Positions 57,833 to 64,000 of a DNA stretch of 64,000 nt are shown here, piece after piece. The notes beneath the pieces are model-generated. The model did not search any database and was not told the DNA's origin. It saw nothing but the letters and a program-made list of their open reading frames with translations. Source of the stretch: Tessaracoccus palaemonis (GTDB taxonomy: Bacteria; Actinomycetota; Actinomycetes; Propionibacteriales; Propionibacteriaceae); the NCBI RefSeq assembly GCF_019316905.1, contig NZ_CP079216.1, forward strand, positions 310,001 to 374,000. Reading direction: 5' to 3'. Numbering within the stretch: the stretch's first letter is position 1; every line of letters starts with the position of its first letter. A program made the position numbers and the translations under genes.

Positions 57833-59442
57833 GTTCCGTCCTGAGCGTCGACGACCTCGTCATCGACTACGAGACCCGCGAGGGCCGCAGCCGCGCTGTC
57901 GACGGCGTGTCCTTCGACCTGCGCCGCGGGGAGATGCTTGGCATCGTCGGCGAGTCCGGCTCCGGCAAGACGACCATCGCGCAGACGATCATCGGCCTCC
58001 AGGCCGACAACGCCCGCATCGCAGGCGGCAGCGTCCGGCTCGGCGACCTCGACCTGTTGAACGCCTCCCGCCGCGAGTGGCGGCAGGTCCGCGGCTCCCG
58101 CATCGGGCTCATCCCGCAGGATCCGGGCAACTCGCTCAACCCGCTGCGCCGCATCGGCGCGAGCATCGCCGAGCCGCTCCTGCTCCACGGAGTCGGCCGC
58201 GCCGAGGCCGACCGACGCGTCCTCGAGCTCCTCGACCTCGTCGGGATCCCGGAGCCGAAGCGCCGCGCCCGCCAGTACCCGCACGAGCTGTCCGGCGGCA
58301 TGCGCCAGCGCGTCCTGATCGCCGCCGCCGTGGCCCTGGAACCCGAGGTGATCATCGCCGACGAGCCCACCAGCGCGCTCGACGTGACGGTCCAGCGCCG
58401 CATCCTCGACCTGATCGACGAGCTCCGCGCCCGCATCGAGGCCTCCGTGCTGTTCATCACGCACGACGTCGGCGTCGCCGGCGAACGCGCCGACCGGCTG
58501 CTCGTGATGCGCAGCGGCGCCCTCGAGGAGATCGGCCCGACCCCGCGCGTGCTGGCCAGCCCGCGCCAGGAGTACACGAAGCGGCTCATCGCCGACGCCC
58601 CGTCGTTCTCGGCCCGCACCCGGGAGCGCGTCGACGTGACGGGCGCCCCGCTCGTCACGGTCACGGGACTCGTGCGCGAGTTCGGCGACTTCCGCGCCGT
58701 CGACAAGGTGAGCTTCACCGTCGCCCGCGGCACCACGCACGCGCTGGTGGGGGAGTCGGGCTCCGGCAAGACCACCACCGGGCGCATCGTCGCCGGGCTG
58801 GACCGTCCCACGTCGGGCCACGTCCAGATCGGGGGCGACGAGGTGCTCGTCGGCAGGGGCGCCGCGGCGCGCCGGCAGCGGCGCACCGTGCAGCTGGTCT
58901 ACCAGAACCCCTTCGGGTCGCTCGACCCGCGGCGCACCGTCGGCGAGACCATCGCGGAGCCGCTGCTGAACTTCCGGTCGACCCTTCGACAGGCTCAGGG
59001 AACCGGAGGGGCTCAGGGGGCGCGCGAGCGGAGCCGACGCGTGGCCGAGCTGCTCGACGCCGTCGCGTTGCCCCGCGACTACGCGACCCGGCTGCCGCGT
59101 GAGCTGTCCGGCGGCCAGCGGCAGCGCGTCGCCATCGCCCGCGCCCTGGTCCTCGACCCGCAGGTCGTCGTCCTCGACGAGGCCGTCTCCGCACTCGACG
59201 TCACGGTGCAGGCGCAGATCCTCGAGCTGCTCGCCGAGCTGCAGCGCGAGCGCGGCCTGACCTACCTGTTCATCTCGCACGACCTCGCGGTCGTGCGTCA
59301 GATCTCCGACACCGTCTCGGTGCTCCGCGCAGGGGTGCAGGTCGAGTCGGGGCCCACCGAAACCGTTTTCCACCGACCCGAGCACGAGTACACCCTGGCG
59401 CTGCTCGACGCCATCCCCGGCCGGCACTTCGCCACCATCTGA
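57829..59442 (+). CDS. Tandem ABC transporter ATPase with a repeat-derived in-frame insert
   Basis: 537 aa, two complete ABC domains. Domain 1 (about 1-265): Walker A GESGSGKTT near 44, LSGGMRQR, Walker B VIIADEPTS. Domain 2 (about 275-535): GESGSGKTT near 308, QLVYQNPFGSLDPR, LSGGQRQR, VVVLDEAVS. Equivalent to DppD-DppF joined. Residues 384-398 (STLRQAQGTGGAQGA) are translated from a family A chromosomal repeat. The insert lies between Q-loop and signature motif of domain 2, in a helical subdomain loop, and leaves all motifs intact. Confidence 0.93.
   Translation: MSSVLSVDDLVIDYETREGRSRAVDGVSFDLRRGEMLGIVGESGSGKTTIAQTIIGLQADNARIAGGSVRLGDLDLLNASRREWRQVRGSRIGLIPQDPGNSLNPLRRIGASIAEPLLLHGVGRAEADRRVLELLDLVGIPEPKRRARQYPHELSGGMRQRVLIAAAVALEPEVIIADEPTSALDVTVQRRILDLIDELRARIEASVLFITHDVGVAGERADRLLVMRSGALEEIGPTPRVLASPRQEYTKRLIADAPSFSARTRERVDVTGAPLVTVTGLVREFGDFRAVDKVSFTVARGTTHALVGESGSGKTTTGRIVAGLDRPTSGHVQIGGDEVLVGRGAAARRQRRTVQLVYQNPFGSLDPRRTVGETIAEPLLNFRSTLRQAQGTGGAQGARERSRRVAELLDAVALPRDYATRLPRELSGGQRQRVAIARALVLDPQVVVLDEAVSALDVTVQAQILELLAELQRERGLTYLFISHDLAVVRQISDTVSVLRAGVQVESGPTETVFHRPEHEYTLALLDAIPGRHFATI
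58982..59031 (+). repeat. Family A repeat inside the ATPase gene
   Basis: CCCTTCGACAGGCTCAGGGA plus a partial second GGGGCTCAGGGGGCGCGCGA. Inserted in frame without a stop. Same sequence as intergenic copies at 9541, 15369 and 35570. Confidence 0.8.
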
Positions 59443-59454
59443 AGGAGGAGACCC

Positions 59455-60456
59455 ATGACAACACCCAACATCGGCCTGTTCACGCGGCTGCTGGAGGACG
59501 CGAGTCCATCAGACCGGTACCGCTTCGCCCTCGAGCAGATCCGCGCCGCCGAGGACCTCGGCTTCACCAGCGCCTGGGTCGCGCAACACCACTTCCACGC
59601 CGACGAGGGCGGCCTGCCGTCGCCCTGGGTCCTGCTCGGCGCCGCCGCCGCGGTGACCTCGCGAGTCCGGCTCGGCACCGGCATCGTCACCCTCCCGCTC
59701 GAGGACCCGATCCGCGTCGCGGAGGACGCCGCCGTCGTCGACGCGATCAGCGGGGGTCGCGTGGAGCTCGGCGTCGGCACGGGCGGCACGCCGTCGAGCT
59801 TCACGACGTTCGGGCTGCGCTCCGACGACCGCCGACAGCTGTTCGCCGACAAGTTCGCCACCCTGATCGACGCGCTGTCGGGTCGCGAGCTGGCCGGCAC
59901 TGACAACCACCTGTACCCGGAGGCCCCTGGCCTCGAGCGTCGGCTGTGGCAGGCGACGTTCTCCAGCAACGGCGGGGCTCTCGCGGGGCAGCGGGGCGAC
60001 GGCCTGCTGCTGTCCCGCTCGCAGCCGCGCCCCGCCGACCGGCCCGACGCCTCGCTGACGGAGATCCAGACGCCCATCGTCGAGGCCTACCTCGCCGCGC
60101 TCGACGGCCGACCCGCGCGCCTGCTCGCGTCCCGCACGATCGTGGTGGTCGACGAGGAGAACCGGACCCGCGTCCTGGAGGCCGCGCTGCCGTCCCTGCG
60201 CCGGTTCGCCGCCGGCTTCGGGGGACGTGACGCCGGCGACCTCTCCGCCGACGAGGTGCTGCGTGTCACCGACTCCTACTTCGGCACCGCGGACGAGGTC
60301 ATCGACGCGCTGCGCCGCGATGCCGTCGCGCTGGGCGCCACCGAGATCGCCGCCCAGGTGCACTCGCTGGAGCCCGGGCATGAGATCACGCTGCGCTCCC
60401 TGGAGCTGCTCGCCACCCGGGTCGCCCCGGCGCTGGGCTGGGGGCTCGCGGCATGA
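59455..60456 (+). CDS. Luciferase-like FMN-dependent monooxygenase (KPN_01858 type)
   Basis: 333 aa, bacterial-luciferase fold: NIGLFTRLLEDASPSDRYRFALEQIRAAEDLGF, WVAQHHFHADEGG, LGTGIVTLPLEDPIRVAEDAAVVDAISGGRVELGVGTGG, NHLYPEAPGLERRLWQATFSSNG. FMNH2-dependent oxidation of a small organic substrate imported by the ABC system is likely. Sulfonate or thioether compounds are a guess. GGAGGAG precedes the ATG. Overlaps the CMD gene by four bases. Confidence 0.88.
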   Translation: MTTPNIGLFTRLLEDASPSDRYRFALEQIRAAEDLGFTSAWVAQHHFHADEGGLPSPWVLLGAAAAVTSRVRLGTGIVTLPLEDPIRVAEDAAVVDAISGGRVELGVGTGGTPSSFTTFGLRSDDRRQLFADKFATLIDALSGRELAGTDNHLYPEAPGLERRLWQATFSSNGGALAGQRGDGLLLSRSQPRPADRPDASLTEIQTPIVEAYLAALDGRPARLLASRTIVVVDEENRTRVLEAALPSLRRFAAGFGGRDAGDLSADEVLRVTDSYFGTADEVIDALRRDAVALGATEIAAQVHSLEPGHEITLRSLELLATRVAPALGWGLAA

Positions 60457-61040
60457 GCGACATCATCGACCTGATCTCCGGCGCCGGTCCGGACGTCCAT
60501 GCCCTGCGCGACGCCCGACCCCAGGCCAGGGAGAACGCGCAACTCAGCTTCGAGGCGCTCTTCGAGCCGGCCGAGCCCGGCACCTTCGCGCCCGAGGAAC
60601 GCCTGGCCGTCGCCGCCTTCGTGTCGGCCCTGCACGGGGACGAGGACGCCGCGGCGTTCTACGGGGACCTCCTCGCCGACGTCGCAGACCCTGCATTCGT
60701 CGCCGCCGTCGCCGAGTCCGCCGCCGCGCTGTGCTCGCAGGGACCGACGGGCACCTACCGGGAGCCTGCCCTCGCACCCGAGTCGACGCCGACCGTCGAC
60801 GCCGTCCTGCCCCCGGCCCAGGCCGAGCTGCTGGGCCGCCGCCTGGCGGCGGGCCTCGAGCACGCGCACGTGCTCGTCTTCCACCCCCGCGACTCCCGCC
60901 AGGAGCGCCTCGAGACGCTGATCCTGGCGGGCTGGAGCCTCGAGGACATCGTCTCGCTGTCGCAGGCCGTCGCCTTCCTCTCCTTCCAACTTCGAGCCGC
61001 GGCCGGCCTCCGGGCACTGGCCGCCGAGGAGGCCTCATGA
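60453..61040 (+). CDS. CMD domain protein (Avi_7170 type)
   Basis: 195 aa, carboxymuconolactone-decarboxylase/AhpD fold but without the CxxC pair of AhpD enzymes. Features: DIIDLISGAGPDVHALRDARPQ, LAVAAFVSALHGDEDAAAFYGDLLA, GWSLEDIVSLSQAVAFLSFQLRAAAGL. Overlaps its neighbours at both ends. Probably acts with the CxxC-bearing partner encoded next. Confidence 0.82.
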   Translation: MSDIIDLISGAGPDVHALRDARPQARENAQLSFEALFEPAEPGTFAPEERLAVAAFVSALHGDEDAAAFYGDLLADVADPAFVAAVAESAAALCSQGPTGTYREPALAPESTPTVDAVLPPAQAELLGRRLAAGLEHAHVLVFHPRDSRQERLETLILAGWSLEDIVSLSQAVAFLSFQLRAAAGLRALAAEEAS

Positions 61041-61687
61041 CCACCATCACCGCGGGCATCACTCCCGTCGAACCCGACCTGTTCCCCGACGGCTTCGTCG
61101 TCGGCGGACTCGGCTGGCAGCCCTGGATCGAGCCCGTCCCGGTCGACGAGCTGACCGACGTCCAGCGCGACGCGCTGATCGAGCCCGAGCGCTCCGAGAG
61201 CCCCTACTTCCGGCTGCTCGCCCGCGACCCCGCCATTCTCAAGGCGCGCACCCTGACGGATCTCGACATCTTCTACAACGCGGCCGACGGGCTCCCGCGG
61301 GCGGAGCGTGAGCTCGGGGCCGCCGCCGCGTCGCGGCTCAACGGCTGCACGTTCTGCGCATCGGTGCACAGCAGCTTCGCCATCCGGCAGGACCCGAACC
61401 GCGCCGCCCAGGTCGAGCAGCTGCTGGCCGACGGGGTCGGGGCGGACCTCGGCGACGAGCGGACCAACGCCATCGTCGACGCCGTGGCGGCGCTCACCGC
61501 CACCCCGGTGCGCTTCGACGCCGGGCATGTCGCGCGGCTGCGGGAGGTCGGTCTCGACGACCTCGCGATCGTCGACCTCGTCAACTCGGGGGCCTTCTTC
61601 AGCTGGGCGAACCGCCTCATGCTGAGCCTCGGCGAGCCGACCGACGCCGCGCGTCGCCGAGCCCGACGCCGGGCTCAGCCCGACTGA
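61037..61687 (+). CDS. Alkylhydroperoxidase/CMD domain protein (Avi_7169 type)
   Basis: 216 aa. Residues near 107-115 have NGCTFCASVHSSF, the redox CxxCxxxH of AhpD. N-terminus VEPDLFPDGFVVGGLGWQPWIEPVPVDELTDVQRDALIEPER is long for AhpD. Last gene of the seven-gene operon. It may detoxify a peroxide formed by the flavin enzyme or take part in the oxidation. No terminator was found before the convergent HNH gene. Confidence 0.85.
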   Translation: MTTITAGITPVEPDLFPDGFVVGGLGWQPWIEPVPVDELTDVQRDALIEPERSESPYFRLLARDPAILKARTLTDLDIFYNAADGLPRAERELGAAAASRLNGCTFCASVHSSFAIRQDPNRAAQVEQLLADGVGADLGDERTNAIVDAVAALTATPVRFDAGHVARLREVGLDDLAIVDLVNSGAFFSWANRLMLSLGEPTDAARRRARRRAQPD

Positions 61688-61730
61688 ATGAAAGCGGATC
61701 CGACGGATGGGGGAGGCTCCGGTCGGTTGT

Positions 61731-62936
61731 TCAGCCGGTGGGGCGGAAGTTGATGGAGGTGGTGTCCATGATCCAGCCGCGGATCGGTTGTTTCTCGGGT
61801 GGCGGATGAGTCGGCGGGGGTATCTGGTCGGGGATGTCGCGTTCGATGGCCAGTCCGTGGCGGTTGGTGAACCGCAGCCCGGCCGGGGCACCGGGGTCGC
61901 CGTCGATGGTGAACTCTCCCTGGTGGTGTTCCCGGTGATGCCTGGAACACAACGAGATCAACGTGTCGATGTCGGTGGGGCCACCCTCGGACCAGTGATA
62001 GAGGTGGTGATTCTCCAGGAACCCGGCGACGGTGCAGCCCGGGAACCGGCAGCCGCCGTCGCGGTCCTCGATGAGCCGCCTGGTGCGTTCGGGCACGATC
62101 CGCATGCTCCGTCCCACGGAGACGGGTTTCGCATCCTTGGTCCAGACGGGTTTCAGGGTCCCGTCGCAGGTCAGCTTCTTCATCAGCCGTGACGGCAACG
62201 AGCCACGTTTGTTGATCCACCCGTTCCCGTCGGCATCCAGATGCACCAGCACTCGGTAATGCTCCCGGCGGGACGCCGGCGAAGCCTGATGCAGACTCCG
62301 CGACGCGCACTCCACCAGCCCGTCGGCCAGGGTCGCTTCGGTGTCGCCGGCGGTGAACAGCGCGTCCTTGGCCTCCCGGATGGCCTGCTCCACCAGCGCC
62401 CCGTCCAGCGGGTTCGCGTCGAACCGCAACACGAACCGCCCCTCCTGGAGGCTCATCTGCAGTCTGGGTGCGTCATCGACCGGCGCCACGGGCTCGGGAG
62501 GATCGGCCACCGGCCCCGGCGTGCCGGGTTCGAACAGGTACTTCGGCAACACGCGGCGTAGCTGTGACACGGTCGCGGCCTGCACGAACTCGGTCACCGA
62601 TTCGGCATACTCGGTGGGCACGTGGCGGGCGACGACGACCATCTGATCCAGACTCACCGTCCCCCGGGCCAGGCGGGCCTCCAACTCGGGGAAGTCGCCC
62701 TTCCTGCGAGCGACGGCCACGATGTCGGCGGCGCGGGAGGGGGAGACGGCGGTCATCAACTGCAGCCAGTGCTCAGGGGACCTGATCCCGCCACCGGACC
62801 AGCAGTTGGTCTCCAGCACCTCGACCATCAGGTCCACCAGATCGGCGTTGAGTTGCGCGGCCTGGCCCGCGATGACGCCCGCACGGCGGGAGGCGACCTC
62901 CCACGCATCGGCTCCGGCGTCCCTCAACGAATCCAT
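61731..62936 (-). CDS. DUF222 / 13E12-type HNH endonuclease-domain protein
   Basis: 401 aa. N-terminal DUF222 (RSPEHWLQLMTAVSPSRAADIVAVARR, RGTVSLDQMVVVARHVP). C-terminal HNH: RDGGCRFPGCTVAGFLENHHLYHWSEGGPTDIDTLISLCSRHHREHHQGEF. Multicopy family in actinobacteria with unknown role, often mobile or repeat-associated. ATG 62936 is followed upstream by a good promoter. A Pro-rich tail ends the chain. Confidence 0.92.
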   Translation of the reverse strand: MDSLRDAGADAWEVASRRAGVIAGQAAQLNADLVDLMVEVLETNCWSGGGIRSPEHWLQLMTAVSPSRAADIVAVARRKGDFPELEARLARGTVSLDQMVVVARHVPTEYAESVTEFVQAATVSQLRRVLPKYLFEPGTPGPVADPPEPVAPVDDAPRLQMSLQEGRFVLRFDANPLDGALVEQAIREAKDALFTAGDTEATLADGLVECASRSLHQASPASRREHYRVLVHLDADGNGWINKRGSLPSRLMKKLTCDGTLKPVWTKDAKPVSVGRSMRIVPERTRRLIEDRDGGCRFPGCTVAGFLENHHLYHWSEGGPTDIDTLISLCSRHHREHHQGEFTIDGDPGAPAGLRFTNRHGLAIERDIPDQIPPPTHPPPEKQPIRGWIMDTTSINFRPTG

Positions 62937-62941
62937 ATCTA

Positions 62942-62970
62942 ATCATACACCCGTACGAATCCAGGAACAA
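62942..62970 (-). promoter_or_regulatory. Promoter of DUF222-HNH gene
   Basis: -35 TTGTTC (62965-62970), 17-bp spacer, -10 TATGAT (62942-62947), five bases before ATG 62936; near-leaderless. Confidence 0.55.
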
Positions 62971-63117
62971 GGGTTCCCACCCCCGAAAACCGTTCAAAGT
63001 CCCGCCGGTCCGCCCTCGGCATCCGCGACCTCGCCGACCGGGTCGCGAGATCACCACTCGAACCCGGAGGACCTAGACCCCCACACCCTCAAGTGCGATG
63101 GGCCCGCAATCCTCCGG

Positions 63118-64000
63118 CTACTTCGCTCCGCTGAAGTGCTCGTAGAGCATGGCGGGCAGGGCCTTGGACAGCTCGGCCAGCAGCGCAGCGTCATGGAAGA
63201 TGTCGTCGACCAGTAGCGGGGTCTGCTCGCGGACGTCCATGAGGACGTCCATGAACACCTTGCCGAGGGTAGGGGATTCGGCGAACTGCTGCGGGGTGTT
63301 GGCGGCTGCCTGTTGCGCGAGTCCCTGGTGGTGGGCGAGGTTGACGACGATGTTGGACATGGCGCCTGCGACGACGTCGGTGCCGTAGGTGTCGCCGAAG
63401 CGTTCGTTGAGTTTGACGATGATGGCTTCGAGTTCGCTGCGGTGCTTCTCGTGGATGGTGCCGGAGCCGACGGCGGTGATGGGGTCGAGGCCCGCTCCCT
63501 GCTCAAGGTTCAGCTTCACGGCTGCGCCTTTGCTGATGGTGTAGTCGGTGAGCTGGACCTGGGAGATGTCGATGGGATCTTCGTAGGTGGCGGTCGACAG
63601 TTGCGGGAGGATCCGGCGGAGGAAGTAGTACAGGCGGGGCAGTGAGGTGTCTTCCAGGTTGCGGGCCTGGGAGATGAAGTCGTAGAACTTCACGAAGGCG
63701 GCCGCGTCGGACTTGAACAGTTTCAGTTCGTCCTGCTCTGGCTGGTCGTCGTCGAGGACGGCGTTGGTCCACCTCTTGGAGAACCGGTCGACGGCGGGCG
63801 CGGTGGCCGCGGTGATGGCACTGTTCGCGTTGGCGCCACCCTTGTGGACGGCCTCGATGGCCTGCTCGACCTCGGAGGTGTCGTAGATGCCGGAGGCATC
63901 GAGCTTGGTCTTGAGGTCGTAGACGAGGTTCGGGTCGGTGGTGGCGGTGAGGGTGGCCTTGCGGTAGTACGGTTTGAACGCCTCGAGGACATCCTCGGGG
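63118..64000 (-). CDS. hsdR: Type I restriction enzyme R subunit, C-terminal part
   Basis: About 294 codons lie in the window; the 5' part (nuclease and helicase domains) is beyond the right edge. Visible text: EDVLEAFKPYYRKATL, TSEVEQAIEAVHKGG, FYDFISQARNLEDTSLPRLYYFLRRILPQL, FMDVLMDVREQTPLLVDDIF and YEHFSGAK, the helical C-terminal domain that binds the HsdM/HsdS core. It would cleave unmodified DNA as part of HsdRMS. HsdM and HsdS must lie outside the window, if present. Confidence 0.85.
   Translation of the reverse strand, partial: PEDVLEAFKPYYRKATLTATTDPNLVYDLKTKLDASGIYDTSEVEQAIEAVHKGGANANSAITAATAPAVDRFSKRWTNAVLDDDQPEQDELKLFKSDAAAFVKFYDFISQARNLEDTSLPRLYYFLRRILPQLSTATYEDPIDISQVQLTDYTISKGAAVKLNLEQGAGLDPITAVGSGTIHEKHRSELEAIIVKLNERFGDTYGTDVVAGAMSNIVVNLAHHQGLAQQAAANTPQQFAESPTLGKVFMDVLMDVREQTPLLVDDIFHDAALLAELSKALPAMLYEHFSGAK

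Overview
The window is chromosomal DNA of a high-GC actinobacterium. The evidence is GC-rich codon use, menaquinone (menB), an ileS T-box leader, DUF222/HNH and IS256 elements, LCP-family cell-wall genes, and many starts with a TANNNT hexamer 6-7 nt before the codon (leaderless transcripts). Gene content and the recurring CTTCGACAAGCTCAG repeats suggest Propionibacteriaceae or a close relative. That placement is inference, not a database result.

Layout. 0-16 kb is mostly ordinary chromosome: an LCP protein cut by the left edge, tRNA-Ser(GCT), a small EACC1-like membrane protein coupled to a subtilase-TPR protein, AIM24, ACT, aldo/keto reductase, DUF456, ScyD-like and DUF389 proteins, an AAA ATPase behind a twin operator, an APC permease, tRNA-Arg(ACG), a GDPD phosphodiesterase and menB. 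16.69-22.13 kb is an accessory island that I read as two decayed integrative elements in tandem at the 3' end of menB. Three att-like cores and four pairs of 11-bp-spaced arm-type repeats support this, along with two truncated tyrosine integrases. Cargo includes a frameshifted terminase-small-subunit-like gene, a TIR-domain protein and a compact three-gene TIGR04255/HTH/unknown cassette. 22.2-30.1 kb holds a secreted trypsin-like lipoprotein and a cluster of four CPBP-family membrane proteases around a NarL-type two-component system. A palindrome GTAC-N10-GTAC recurs at a fixed distance before three genes there.

30-48 kb is housekeeping and conserved actinobacterial genes: YwiC-like, an alpha-alpha toroid protein, upp, a tadA pair, MFS, tRNA-Ser(CGA), LytR_C, a VapB-like protein, a HerA-like ATPase with an 843-aa membrane-anchored partner, lysC, a DUF5997/LysR-like pair, a DUF480-methyltransferase fusion and a Gfo/Idh oxidoreductase. 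Several families of intergenic palindromic repeats interrupt this stretch. An intact IS256-family element (48.5-49.9 kb) with a target duplication sits in another palindromic repeat. 50-54 kb carries mtnN and ileS under a T-box leader. 54.3-61.7 kb is a seven-gene operon: a peptide/nickel-type ABC importer with a luciferase-like flavin monooxygenase and two CMD/alkylhydroperoxidase proteins. One of its ATPase genes has a chromosomal repeat inserted in frame. The right end has a DUF222-HNH protein and the C-terminal part of a type I restriction HsdR subunit cut by the window edge.

The most system-like candidates for undescribed biology are the CPBP/two-component cluster with its shared operator, the TIGR04255-HTH-HPCS cassette on the menB-linked element, and the EACC1/subtilase-TPR pair.
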